Positions 16,472 through 25,359 of a stretch of 36,524 nt of DNA are shown here, piece by piece (position 1 is the stretch's first letter; each line of letters starts with the position of its first letter). The DNA is taken from positions 1 through 36,524 of the forward strand of contig NZ_AUZM01000062.1 in NCBI RefSeq assembly GCF_000478195.2, read 5' to 3'. The notes beneath the pieces were generated by a model. That model did no database searches. It was not told the origin of the DNA and worked only from the letters and a program-made list of their open reading frames with translations. This DNA comes from Lyngbya aestuarii BL J (GTDB taxonomy: Bacteria > Cyanobacteriota > Cyanobacteriia > Cyanobacteriales > Microcoleaceae). The position numbers and the translations under genes were made by a program.

Positions 16472-18997
16472 ATGATCCCAAAACGAGCATCTATCGCAGC
16501 GGGAATTCTCCTACTCTTAATTTTGGAGACTCAACCTGCATTAAGTTTACCTCCGCCCGGCTCACCCGATCGCACTTTGCAACAAAGCCGACAACTTTAC
16601 GAAGCGGGAAACTATCGGGCTGCGGCTGAACTCCTTCAACAAGCTGTCTCTAACTTCGCCTGCGAGGGAGATCCTCTCAATCAAGCGATCGCCTTGAGTA
16701 ATCTGGCGTTAGTGTGGCAAAAATTGGGAGAATGGGAACAAGCAACAACCGCCATTGAGAGAAGTATCACGCTGTTAAAACCTATCTCAGCCCCTCGTAT
16801 TTTCGCCTCTGTCCTCAATATTCAAGGTCAACTATACTTACAGCAAGGACAGCCCGAACAAGCCTTAGAGACGTGGAAACAAGCGGCTAAACTATTTGAC
16901 CAAGTTCAGGATCTCAATGGAGTTCTCACAACTGAGATTAATCAAGCACAAGCCTTACAAGCGTTGGGACTCTATCGCCAAGCTTTAAAAACATTAGAGC
17001 AAATTCAGGAAAAATTGCGATCGCAACCGGACTCATTACTCAAAGCAACGGGACTGCGAAGTTTGGGGGAAGCTTTACGGGTCGTTGGCGATCTCAACCC
17101 CTCTGAAACGATTTTACAGGAAAGCTTAGAAATTGCTCAACTTTTAGATGCGACTCAAACCCAAGCCGAAATTTTACTCAGTTTGGGAAATACTCATCGC
17201 GCCCAAAACCAACCCCAAATGGCGATCAACACTTACCAGAATGCAGCGATAGCAGCCATTTATCCCCTAACTAAAATTCAAGCCCAACTCAATCATCTGC
17301 GTCTGTTAACCGAAGTCGAGATCACAGAAACAGAAAATCATGATTCAGCGATCAGATTATGGCGGCAAATCCGAGTACAATTATCTGAGCAACCTGCAAG
17401 TCGAACAACCGTTTATCTGCGGGTGAATTTAGCCGAAAGTCTGCTGAACTTATCTCAACCAGAAATACTTGTTGCAGTTGACCTCTTAACAGAAGCCATT
17501 GCGATCGCCCGACAACTGCAAGATACTAGAGCAGAAGCTTATAGTTTAGGTAGTTTAGCCGCAGTTTACGAACAAACCCAACAATGGGCAATGGCGCAAC
17601 GTCTGAGTGAACAAGCTTTAGTGTTAGCCCAAGCAATTAATGCACCCGATATTAGTTATCGTTGGCAATGGCAGTTAGGTAGACTGTTAAAAGCGCAAGG
17701 AAAAACCCAAACCGCGATCGCCGCTTATTCTGAAGCAGTCCACACGTTAGAATCATTAAGAACGGATCTAGTTGCGGTTGATCCTGATGTTCAGTTTTCC
17801 TTTCGAGAAAGCGTCGAACCTGTTTATCGGCAGTTAGTCAGTTTAATTTTACAACCCCCTGCTCCCGGTGAGGTTCCGAGTCAGGAAAACCTCAAAAAAG
17901 CCCGAGAGTTAATTGAGTCGTTACAACTGGCAGAATTAGATAATTTCTTTCGGGAGGCTTGTCTAGATGCGGATATTCAACCCACAGCTATTGATCAAGT
18001 TGACCCGGATGCGGCGATTATTTATCCGATTATCCTCGAGTCTCGCTTAGAGGTGATTTTGTCTTTACCCGGTCAACCTCTACGTTCCTATTCTACACCC
18101 GTAGACTCCCAAAAAGTGGATGTGACAGTTGGGCAACTGCGACAGGTTTTTGTTCCGGTGTTTTCATCTCAGGAACGTCTCACACTCTCTGAGCAAGTGT
18201 ATGATTGGTTAGTGCGTCCAGCAGAAGCCGATCTTGATGCCGCTGGGATCAAAACCCTCGTATTTGTATTAGATGGTTCCCTGCGAAATCTGCCGATGGC
18301 AGCCCTTTACGATGGACAACAGTATTTGATTGAAAAATACAATCTTGCACTGACCCCGAGTTTACAACTGTTGGCACCGCGATCGCTACCCGAAACTTCT
18401 CTAAAAACCTTAATCGTGGGATTAAGTGAAGCCAGTCAAGGCTTTAGCGCTTTACCTGCGGTTGAATATGAACTCGAACAAATTCAATCTTTAGTGCCGA
18501 CGACAGTATTCCTCAATCAAGAGTTTACCCAAGAGGTCTTAGAAAAGCAATTAAATCAAAGATCTTTTTCAATTGTTCATTTAGCCACTCATGGTCAGTT
18601 TAGTTCTCAAGCGGAGGAGACATTTCTGTTAACTTGGGATGGTCGAATTAATGTCAAAGATTTTGATCAGTTATTACGATCTTCCCAAAATGATCTCAAA
18701 CCCATTGAACTCTTAGTTTTAAGTGCTTGTCAAACCGCGACAGGCGATCAAAGGGCGGCGCTGGGGTTAGCCGGAGTAGCAGTCCGATCTGGGGCGCGAA
18801 GTACCTTAGCAACCTTATGGCAGGTTAATGATGTTTCCACAGCCCTCCTAATGGCAGAATTTTACCGCAATTTGTCTGTCTCAGGAGTGAGTAAGGCTGA
18901 AGCCCTACGATTTGCTCAGTTAAAATTGTTACAGGAAAGCCAATATAAAGATCCCTACTATTGGGGGGCGTTTGTTTTGCTTGGGAACTGGCTTTAA
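16472..18997 (+). CDS. Exported TPR-CHAT domain protein (caspase-like protease fold)
   Basis: An 841-aa protein. A signal peptide or N-terminal anchor (1-25) ends at ALSL. Residues about 34-435 are tetratricopeptide repeats, a protein-binding superhelix. The C-terminal 270 residues are a CHAT domain, related to caspases and separases. The catalytic dyad is intact: His707 in HLATHG and Cys753 in LSACQTA, followed by GLAGVAVRSGARSTLATLW and the terminal DPYYWGAFVLLGNW. It should be able to cleave a protein substrate, which is not known. A DUF928 gene and a CHASE2 cyclase follow on the same strand. The leader peptide implies that it works outside the cytoplasm. Confidence 0.9.
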   Translation: MIPKRASIAAGILLLLILETQPALSLPPPGSPDRTLQQSRQLYEAGNYRAAAELLQQAVSNFACEGDPLNQAIALSNLALVWQKLGEWEQATTAIERSITLLKPISAPRIFASVLNIQGQLYLQQGQPEQALETWKQAAKLFDQVQDLNGVLTTEINQAQALQALGLYRQALKTLEQIQEKLRSQPDSLLKATGLRSLGEALRVVGDLNPSETILQESLEIAQLLDATQTQAEILLSLGNTHRAQNQPQMAINTYQNAAIAAIYPLTKIQAQLNHLRLLTEVEITETENHDSAIRLWRQIRVQLSEQPASRTTVYLRVNLAESLLNLSQPEILVAVDLLTEAIAIARQLQDTRAEAYSLGSLAAVYEQTQQWAMAQRLSEQALVLAQAINAPDISYRWQWQLGRLLKAQGKTQTAIAAYSEAVHTLESLRTDLVAVDPDVQFSFRESVEPVYRQLVSLILQPPAPGEVPSQENLKKARELIESLQLAELDNFFREACLDADIQPTAIDQVDPDAAIIYPIILESRLEVILSLPGQPLRSYSTPVDSQKVDVTVGQLRQVFVPVFSSQERLTLSEQVYDWLVRPAEADLDAAGIKTLVFVLDGSLRNLPMAALYDGQQYLIEKYNLALTPSLQLLAPRSLPETSLKTLIVGLSEASQGFSALPAVEYELEQIQSLVPTTVFLNQEFTQEVLEKQLNQRSFSIVHLATHGQFSSQAEETFLLTWDGRINVKDFDQLLRSSQNDLKPIELLVLSACQTATGDQRAALGLAGVAVRSGARSTLATLWQVNDVSTALLMAEFYRNLSVSGVSKAEALRFAQLKLLQESQYKDPYYWGAFVLLGNWL

Positions 18998-19252
18998 TCC
19001 GCTTGCATATTCCCCTATTTCTCTAAATTTTCTTGATATAAGTGCTAAAAATAACTTAAGGTAAGCTTAAACATTTTATTTCAAAGCCAGAGTTATAATT
19101 GCTATCTTAGATCATAGCGACCTCAGCAATAAGCTCCGTTAATCGGAGTCAAAGCTCACCCGTTTAATCAGATCCTCAACTTCCAGAGGATAACCCTAAA
19201 CTGGGGCATCTGGCGATTACAATCACACCTTCATTATGAGGATCAACCCCAA

Positions 19253-20047
19253 ATGCAAAGACAACATTTTTCTCAACTCTTTTCTCAACAGTTCATAAGC
19301 GTTTTAGTCACAGTTTCTGTTGGACTGGCGATTATTCCCAGTTTACCCGTCAGAGCGGAAAAATCATCCTCTCAACAAACAAGAGTCAGTGTAGCGTTTC
19401 AACCCCCAGCCGGGCAAGGAATGCCCAATCGTACCGCAGGAGGGGCTTCCCGTACAGGCAATAATTGTCCAATTTTATCAGCAGACCAAACCCAACTCAC
19501 CGCCTTAGTCCCTGCTTTACAGAAACCCAACGATATTAGTTCCAATTTAACCGGATTGACCACCGAGGAAACCCCTAAATTTTACTTCTTTGTACCGACA
19601 ATGGCAGCCCAAGAAGGTGTATTTAGCCTCAAAGACGAAAACGATAAAGATATTTACCAAACTCGTCTCCCGCTTTCTGGTCAAACAGGGATTATCAGTG
19701 TTAAACTTCCCTCAGATTCACAGCTTAAAGTCGGTCAGTCCTATCGTTGGTCTTTTGGTCTGGTTTGTCAAGCCCAGTCCGATCAACAGCAACCAGAAGT
19801 TGTATTTGTAACTGGAGAAATTCGCCGAATTCAAACGGATATCGCTGTATCTAACCAACTTCAGCAACTCACTCCCCTAGAACAAGCTGCTGTTTATGCC
19901 GAAAACGGGATTTGGTTTGAGAGTATAGGAATTTTAGCTGATTTACGCAAAACTCAGCCGAATGACTCAATGCTTGCTAGTAAATGGGAGGAACTTTTAA
20001 AATCAGTGGGGCTTGAAGAAATCGCTCAACAGCCTTTCATTGACTAA
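19253..20047 (+). CDS. DUF928 domain protein, exported
   Basis: A 264-aa protein with an N-terminal signal (about 1-35, ending VRA). The DUF928 domain spans about 60-255: it starts near TGNNCPILSADQTQLTALVP, continues with KFYFFVPTM, and ends with a helical segment LTPLEQAAVYAENGIWFESIGILADLRKT. DUF928 is almost confined to cyanobacteria and has no known function; it commonly lies next to CHAT and CHASE2 genes. It sits 255 bases after the CHAT gene and 87 before the cyclase. The 255-base gap contains a small hairpin, CTCCG/CGGAG near 19133-19147. Confidence 0.85.
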   Translation: MQRQHFSQLFSQQFISVLVTVSVGLAIIPSLPVRAEKSSSQQTRVSVAFQPPAGQGMPNRTAGGASRTGNNCPILSADQTQLTALVPALQKPNDISSNLTGLTTEETPKFYFFVPTMAAQEGVFSLKDENDKDIYQTRLPLSGQTGIISVKLPSDSQLKVGQSYRWSFGLVCQAQSDQQQPEVVFVTGEIRRIQTDIAVSNQLQQLTPLEQAAVYAENGIWFESIGILADLRKTQPNDSMLASKWEELLKSVGLEEIAQQPFID

Positions 20048-20134
20048 TTAATTTTGTCGGGTAGGGGAGATAATTAAATGAAGTGTGATCGCCAGAGAAA
20101 CGTTTCTTCAAAACCTGCCTAAACTCACGAATCA

Positions 20135-22108
20135 ATGGGTGTTATGAAGTTTGAGGTTCGTAACCGAAAAAAAAAAGCTTTTTTGGGCTTAGGAACTTTA
20201 AACTTTCGCCCGAAGTTTTCCTTTTTGAAGTCTATCAAGCAATGGTTAATCGTTCCTGCGGTTGCGTTGTTGGTGATTGCATTGCGAATGGCCGGAGTAT
20301 TACAATTGGTGGAATGGGCTGCGTTTGATCAAATGATGAGTCTGCGTCCGCTTGAACCCTTTGATGAACGCATTGTTATCGTTACCATTGATGAACCGGA
20401 TATTCAAAAAATTGGACAATGGCCGATTCCCGATACTATCCTAGCCGAATTGATCGAAAAGCTTAAGCAAAAACAACCCGTCGCCATTGGTTTAGACATC
20501 TACCGAGATTTACCCGTTCCACCCGGATATGAACAACTCCTCGAAATCTATCGCACTACACCCAATTTGATTGGAATTGAGAAAGTTGTTAGTGATGCAA
20601 ATGGTTCCTCAATTGCTCCCCCTTCTCTGTTAAAAGAGCAAAATCAAGTCAGTGCAGCCGATTTAGTCTGGGATGGAGATGGCAAAATTAGACGAGCGCT
20701 ATTAACCATACAACCTCCAGAGGGTGAAATGGTTTTTAATATTGGCTTAAAGCTGGCGTTGATGTATTTACAACAAACCCACGGAATTACACCAGAAATG
20801 ACAGCCAACAGCGAAGTCAAACTAGGGTTTGGGGTGTTTACTCGCTTTACCGCCAATGACGGGGGTTATGTACGAGCAGATGAGAACGGCTATCAAGTTT
20901 TATTGAACTATCGCGGTTCGTTAGAGAACTTTCAAACGGTTTCGGTTTCTGATATTTTAGCAGACCGGGTATCACCAGATTTGATCCGGGATCGGATTGT
21001 GTTGATCGGGACAACGGCTCAAAGTCTCAATGATTTATTTTTTACTCCCTACAGTAGCAGTTTATTCGGAATCAGTGACCGCACACCAGGGGTGATTATT
21101 CATGCTAATATCGCCAGTAAAATTCTCAGTGCAGCACTCGATAATCGACCTTTATTTAAGGTTTGGTCAGAAAAGATAGAATGGTTTTGGATTTTGTTGT
21201 GGTCAGCCGTGGGAATGACTATCGGATTGAGTTATCGTCCGATTCAGGGAATTGCGAGGATTATTCTGGCTGGAATTAGTTTAACAGTAATTTGTTATCA
21301 AGCGTTTTTGCGGGGATGGTGGATACCCATTATTCCTCCGTTGTTGGGACTGTTTGGTTCAGGAACTGCGATTACAGGTTATATTGCTCATCAAGAACGT
21401 CAAGAACGACAAACTTTGATGAATTTGTTTGGGCGTCATCTTACTCCAAAAATTGCCGATGAGATTTGGCGGAGTCGCGATGAAGTCTTAACTCAAGGTC
21501 AGTTGCTCGGACAGAAAATGACGGCAACGATTCTATTTGCTGATATTCAAGATTTTAGCGCGATCGCTGAATCAATGGAACCCGATCTTCTGATGTTTTG
21601 GCTGAATGAATATATGAATACAATGGCCGATACTGTACTCAGCCATGATGGGATTATTGATAAGTTTATTGGTGATGCGATTATGGCAGGGTTTGGGGTG
21701 CCTTTACCTCGAACTCAAGAGTCAGAAATTGCTGAAGATGCGATTTTAGCCGTTTCTTGTGCAGTGGCAATGGCGGAAAAATTACGATTACTAAATCAAA
21801 AATGGAGACAAAATGAACAGCCTACTGTTTCGATGCGAATTGGAATTGCAACCGGGGTTGTGGTAACGGGGAGTTTGGGCAGTTCTCAACGGATGGATTA
21901 TACCACGTTGGGCGATACGGTGAATGTGGCGGCGCGTTTGGAGAGTTATGATAAGTCTTTTGGTCAGGGATTATGTCGCATATTAATTAGTGATAACACT
22001 TATCAGTATATTAAGGATCTATTTTCTACGAGTTTGGTTGGTCATGTTCAGTTAAAAGGCCGACAAAAATCGGTAGATGTTTATCAGGTGTTAGATATCA
22101 AGGGTTAG
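20135..22108 (+). CDS. CHASE2-domain class III adenylate/guanylate cyclase
   Basis: A 657-aa sensor enzyme. After a basic N-terminus and one helix (about 34-55) an extracytoplasmic CHASE2 domain runs to about 335 (FDQMMSLRPLEPFDERIVIVTIDEPDI at its start). Three closely spaced helices (about 345-425) follow, then the cyclase domain (about 455-657). Metal-binding Asp470 (FADI) and Asp514 (GDAIMA), purine-contacting Lys510, and transition-state Asn597 and Arg601 (NVAARLE) are all present, so it should be active. Lys510 with Thr590 (DYTTLGD) favours ATP over GTP. It would convert a periplasmic signal to cAMP. Position after CHAT and DUF928 suggests a shared stimulus. A second ATG at 20144 is an alternative start. 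Confidence 0.92.
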   Translation: MGVMKFEVRNRKKKAFLGLGTLNFRPKFSFLKSIKQWLIVPAVALLVIALRMAGVLQLVEWAAFDQMMSLRPLEPFDERIVIVTIDEPDIQKIGQWPIPDTILAELIEKLKQKQPVAIGLDIYRDLPVPPGYEQLLEIYRTTPNLIGIEKVVSDANGSSIAPPSLLKEQNQVSAADLVWDGDGKIRRALLTIQPPEGEMVFNIGLKLALMYLQQTHGITPEMTANSEVKLGFGVFTRFTANDGGYVRADENGYQVLLNYRGSLENFQTVSVSDILADRVSPDLIRDRIVLIGTTAQSLNDLFFTPYSSSLFGISDRTPGVIIHANIASKILSAALDNRPLFKVWSEKIEWFWILLWSAVGMTIGLSYRPIQGIARIILAGISLTVICYQAFLRGWWIPIIPPLLGLFGSGTAITGYIAHQERQERQTLMNLFGRHLTPKIADEIWRSRDEVLTQGQLLGQKMTATILFADIQDFSAIAESMEPDLLMFWLNEYMNTMADTVLSHDGIIDKFIGDAIMAGFGVPLPRTQESEIAEDAILAVSCAVAMAEKLRLLNQKWRQNEQPTVSMRIGIATGVVVTGSLGSSQRMDYTTLGDTVNVAARLESYDKSFGQGLCRILISDNTYQYIKDLFSTSLVGHVQLKGRQKSVDVYQVLDIKG

Positions 22109-22140
22109 GATGCTGAATTTAGTTTTCTTCTAACTTCTAC

Positions 22141-22166
22141 AAAAAAACAACCCCATAATATTGGTT
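22141..22166 (-). terminator. Weak terminator between cyclase and fibrillin genes
   Basis: On the minus strand AACC (complement of 22163-22166) and GGTT (complement of 22149-22152) form a short stem, followed one base later by seven T (22141-22147). It would serve the fibrillin gene. The stem is short, so confidence is low. Confidence 0.35.
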
Positions 22167-22181
22167 TTAAACTTATTGGTT

Positions 22182-22829
22182 TCAATCAAGATTACTTTTG
22201 ATTAAAACAAACAGACTTCCCTCACCTCCTCGACCAATACGAAAGGTTTCATCGAGATAAGTAATGTCTAGACTCGGAATTCGTCCGACGGGACTGCGAG
22301 CGGGTACAATACGAGCAGGATTTAACGAGGGAGTGTTGACCCCGACAATACTAGAAACACCAATATAACGTTGTTTAAAATAAACATTAATACGGCTATC
22401 GGGTAAGTTTTTATCATCAACAACAAGTTCAAAACGAGCGGTAACTTTGACTTCACCCTCAATTAACCCTAACGAGTGTTGAACAAATGCTTGATTACAA
22501 AAAGACTGAGTAGCGACATCAATAACTTGATAAATTTTTCCCACCTTTAAGCCCAGTGGTAGTGCAGACAAATTGCGAATTTCTCGTGCAGTTGAGTAGA
22601 GAAGTTGCCAAGCCCCATCAAGGAGTTTAGGGTTAAACAATAAAGGACGATAGTTAGGGTTAATTGCTTCTAACTCCACAACCATTTCTTCAATTTCTTG
22701 GACAAGATCGGGTTTTATTTTTTGATTAGTAATTGGCGCACCCTCAACGCCTGGGAATTGAGAAGAAACCGACTGGAGTGTTGCTATCAATTTTTGTTTT
22801 AATTCTTGAGGTGTAACCAATTTTTGCAT
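22182..22829 (-). CDS. PAP/fibrillin family protein
   Basis: A 215-aa plastid-lipid-associated (fibrillin) protein. In cyanobacteria and plastids such proteins associate with thylakoid membranes and lipid droplets and protect photosystems under light stress; the fold is lipocalin-like. The family pattern is visible: LDGAWQLLYSTAREIRNLSALPLG (split, about 72-95), then QVIDVATQSFCNQAFV, the ARFELVV strand and the C-terminal LDITYLDETFRIGRGGEGSLFVL. The start chosen is the ATG at 22829 because GGAG lies seven bases upstream; an ATG four codons earlier (22841) overlaps that ribosome site. It is convergent with the cyclase and divergent from nblA. Confidence 0.88.
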   Translation of the reverse strand: MQKLVTPQELKQKLIATLQSVSSQFPGVEGAPITNQKIKPDLVQEIEEMVVELEAINPNYRPLLFNPKLLDGAWQLLYSTAREIRNLSALPLGLKVGKIYQVIDVATQSFCNQAFVQHSLGLIEGEVKVTARFELVVDDKNLPDSRINVYFKQRYIGVSSIVGVNTPSLNPARIVPARSPVGRIPSLDITYLDETFRIGRGGEGSLFVLIKSNLD

Positions 22830-22965
22830 GATGATCTCCATAATAAATGATTGTTTTTCAGATCAGTCAGAAGTTAGAAGTTAAAACAGGTTACTGTTTA
22901 CTGTCTCCTTAACTCCCCTCAACTCGGTAGGACTGTCTGGGGGGATAGGATGTCCGGTAAAGCAA

Positions 22966-23006
22966 GTATCCTGTGTTACAACATCGCCAATAGTATTTGC
23001 TATGTT
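22966..23006 (+). promoter_or_regulatory. NtcA-activated promoter of nblA
   Basis: A perfect NtcA box GTA-N8-TAC occupies 22966-22979. A -10 hexamer TATGTT (TAN3T) lies at 23001-23006, with 21 bases between. This is the architecture of class II NtcA promoters, where the box replaces the -35 about 41 bases before the start. Transcription should begin near 23013, giving a leader of about 178 bases. NtcA responds to 2-oxoglutarate under nitrogen shortage, when nblA is induced. Confidence 0.8.
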
Positions 23007-23190
23007 AGGGGTAGATTATTTTTTTAGGAAAAGTGGTCATTTTGTCAAACTCTTGTTACCTTTTGTAATAATAGGATCAACGATATCCAATTTGGACTAT
23101 CGTCCCTCTAGTCTCAACTGTGATTAAACGACAAAATCCACCCCACTCCATCAGGAGTAACTATCTCTAAGTTTAATGAGGAGAACCAAG
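23007..23190 (+). other. Probable long 5' leader of nblA
   Basis: Apart from the promoter, the 360-base fibrillin-nblA gap (22830-23190) contains no open frame. The part 22870-22910 holds short repeats of the type GTTACTG TTTACTG. The predicted leader from about 23013 has no strong simple hairpin; GAGGAG at 23178-23183 is the ribosome site. A second promoter closer to the gene remains possible. Confidence 0.45.
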
Positions 23191-23388
23191 ATGAACCAAC
23201 CCAGTCAACTGTCTATCGAACAACAATTCAATTTGTCTTCGTTCAAAATGCAGGTTAATCAAATGAGTCGAGAACAGGCTCAAGAATTTTTGGTTAACCT
23301 TTACGAACAAATGATGGTACGAGAGAATATGTATCAGCACTTTCTCAAGTATCAATGGGGACTAGAACCTGGCTCTGACCAAGAGTAG
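23191..23388 (+). CDS. nblA: Phycobilisome degradation protein NblA
   Basis: A 65-aa adaptor that binds phycobiliproteins and brings them to the Clp protease when nitrogen or sulfur runs out, causing bleaching. The sequence shows the family layout: LSIEQQFNLSSFKMQVNQMSREQAQEFLVNLYEQMM (split, residues 7-42), then REN and the C-terminal FLKYQWGL, which in the family contacts the phycobilisome and ClpC. It is two helices, without signal or metal site. The start is ATG 23191, seven bases after GAGGAG. An in-frame ATG at 23176 overlaps that site and would add MRRTK, foreign to the family. Regulation by NtcA is clear upstream. Confidence 0.95.
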   Translation: MNQPSQLSIEQQFNLSSFKMQVNQMSREQAQEFLVNLYEQMMVRENMYQHFLKYQWGLEPGSDQE

Positions 23389-23635
23389 AGTTTGAAGTTT
23401 GCCGTTGAGCAACCTCTATCTCTTACTTTTTTCTCACGGTAGAAACAAGTTGGGGTACTGGGGTATCAACTGGCATCTTATTTCCAGTAAGGTTGACCAT
23501 TTCTGAGGACTGAAGTGATTTTACATTCAAATTAATATTTTTTCTGAGTGTATTTGTCAATTCTCGACCTTTGAATCATTTCACCTAACTTTTAAGACTT
23601 CACTACTCGCAAATCTGTAAAGTTAGCTTGACTCA

Positions 23636-24088
23636 TCAGGGTTTACGCTCTAAAACCGTTTCCATCACACTCACAAGATTGAGATGATGACCCGCCATAA
23701 TACCACTAGAGTAATAATATCGGTTAGAGTTGATCTGGCGTAAAGTCTCAAAACCACTACGTCGCTGGCTTTCATCACCTAATACCCAATAACGCTGCAC
23801 AATCGACTCAGGGCCAATTAATCCTTCACCCTCAATATTTCCCAACTCACTGTGTTGTAAAACAAAGGTATATTGGCGTTCATTCGTATCAAGTCGTCCC
23901 CGATATTGTAGGATAATATCATCGCGATCGCTATCGGGAAAAATCAGCTTTGTCACCATACTGAACCATTCCATTTGATTCCAAGCCACAAGAGTTTTTC
24001 CTTTAACAGTGATGGGAAGTTGATTTCGGTCTATCCAACTTCCTTCCACCATCCACTGACCTGGTTGGATGAGAAATGTGTGAACCAC
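23636..24088 (-). CDS. Conserved cyanobacterial protein of unknown function, possibly beta-barrel
   Basis: I do not recognise a named family. The 150-aa protein is rich in alternating hydrophobic and polar residues and in Trp, Tyr and Gly (WMVEGSW, YRGRLD, GNIEGEG, QRYWVLGD), which suggests a small beta-barrel such as a lipocalin-like fold; this is inference. It has no signal or membrane segment. The start chosen is GTG 24088, because GAGG (complement of 24097-24100) lies eight bases upstream and the protein then begins MVHTFLIQPGQW. A TTG at 24133 in the same frame would add 15 residues without a ribosome site. The gene follows anmK by 97 bases on the same strand. Confidence 0.72.
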   Translation of the reverse strand: MVHTFLIQPGQWMVEGSWIDRNQLPITVKGKTLVAWNQMEWFSMVTKLIFPDSDRDDIILQYRGRLDTNERQYTFVLQHSELGNIEGEGLIGPESIVQRYWVLGDESQRRSGFETLRQINSNRYYYSSGIMAGHHLNLVSVMETVLERKP

Positions 24089-24185
24089 AATGATATCCTC
24101 TACTGCACGCGAGGGTTCTAGCCAGTTAAACAAAAGGAAGACACACCAAGAAGTTTCTACTTGATACTGACCTATCCTTGCGCCT

Positions 24186-25346
24186 CTATCGTACCACGCG
24201 GGTTCCCCAGGCTGTATGAATTTCCCCCAATAGAACGGCAGTTTTCGCCCCCGTGACTTCGGGTAAATTACCCACTATTCCTTGAGAACGCCAATAGGCT
24301 AACACCGCAAACGCAATTGCTTCTTTAAAATTTGCATCCATTCCCACCTCAGAAGTTGTCATCACCGGGATTGGATTTAATCGCTTTTGTAAACTCTGTT
24401 TGAGAAAAAGATTATCACTCCCGCCCCCACAAAGTAAAACTTGATCGGGCATTTGAGGTAAAAACTGGCGATAACTCTGTTCTATCGATGCAGTTGTGAG
24501 TTCCGTTAAAGTGGCTAACAAATCAGCCTCACTTAAATGGTAGGGTTGAGCTGCTGTTAAACACTGTTGCAGATAATCTTGACCAAAAAGTTCTCGTCCG
24601 GTAGACTTCGGAGGAGGTTGCTGAAAAAAGTCTTGTTTGAGCCATTGCTCGACTAAGCTCATACAAGGTGTTCCTTGAGCCGCCCAAGCCCCATCTTGAT
24701 CATAGGTCTTGGTGCCGTGAGAAAACGATTGTACCGCTAAATCTAATAAACTGTTTCCAGGCCCTGTATCCCAACCGATAATTTGCTCTGAACAATTGAG
24801 TGCATCAGGAGGTAGATAAGTGACATTGCCAATGCCACCAATATTCTGCACACAACGACAATAGGTGGGATGACTCAAAATATCAGCATCAACCCGAGAA
24901 ACCAGCGGCGCTCCTTGACCTCCGACAGCAAGATCTGCAACTCTAAAATTACTCACTGTTGTGAGATTTGTCAGTTGGGCAATGACAGCGCCTCGACCCA
25001 ACTGAAGACTATACCCTAACTGATTTTCTTTTTGAGGACGATGAAAAACCGTCTGACCGTGAGAACCTATTAATGTCGCCCCCGGTTCAAATCCACCTTG
25101 AATCGCCCGTGCAGCTAGAGCAAATGCAATCGCGACTGCATCATCGAGTTGAGCCAGTTCCGCCATAGAGATCGACTCACCCCCACACAGACGGAGAATT
25201 TGCGATCGCAATTCTGGTGAATAGGGATAAGTTTGGGCGGCGATCAGTTGGATCTGCACCGAAGTTGAAGAACTCTTTATTTCGACAAAAGCGGCATCAA
25301 TTCCATCGACAGAGGTACCACTAATCAGACCAATGACACGAACCAT
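24186..25346 (-). CDS. anmK: Anhydro-N-acetylmuramic acid kinase
   Basis: A 386-aa cytoplasmic kinase of the acetate/sugar kinase/Hsc70 fold. It phosphorylates and hydrolyses 1,6-anhydroMurNAc, returning murein fragments to N-acetylmuramic acid 6-phosphate. Motifs: [18 protein letters not shown] (about 5-22), [12 protein letters not shown] (about 92-103), [18 protein letters not shown] (split, about 131-148), [11 protein letters not shown] and LLCGGGSDN. Length matches the family. It starts 13 bases after the PP2C gene ends, so the two share a transcript. No other recycling gene (murQ, ampD) is in the window. The first Met (25346) fits the family N-terminus. Confidence 0.94.
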   Translation of the reverse strand: MVRVIGLISGTSVDGIDAAFVEIKSSSTSVQIQLIAAQTYPYSPELRSQILRLCGGESISMAELAQLDDAVAIAFALAARAIQGGFEPGATLIGSHGQTVFHRPQKENQLGYSLQLGRGAVIAQLTNLTTVSNFRVADLAVGGQGAPLVSRVDADILSHPTYCRCVQNIGGIGNVTYLPPDALNCSEQIIGWDTGPGNSLLDLAVQSFSHGTKTYDQDGAWAAQGTPCMSLVEQWLKQDFFQQPPPKSTGRELFGQDYLQQCLTAAQPYHLSEADLLATLTELTTASIEQSYRQFLPQMPDQVLLCGGGSDNLFLKQSLQKRLNPIPVMTTSEVGMDANFKEAIAFAVLAYWRSQGIVGNLPEVTGAKTAVLLGEIHTAWGTRVVR

Positions 25347-25359
25347 TATCCCTTCTCAA

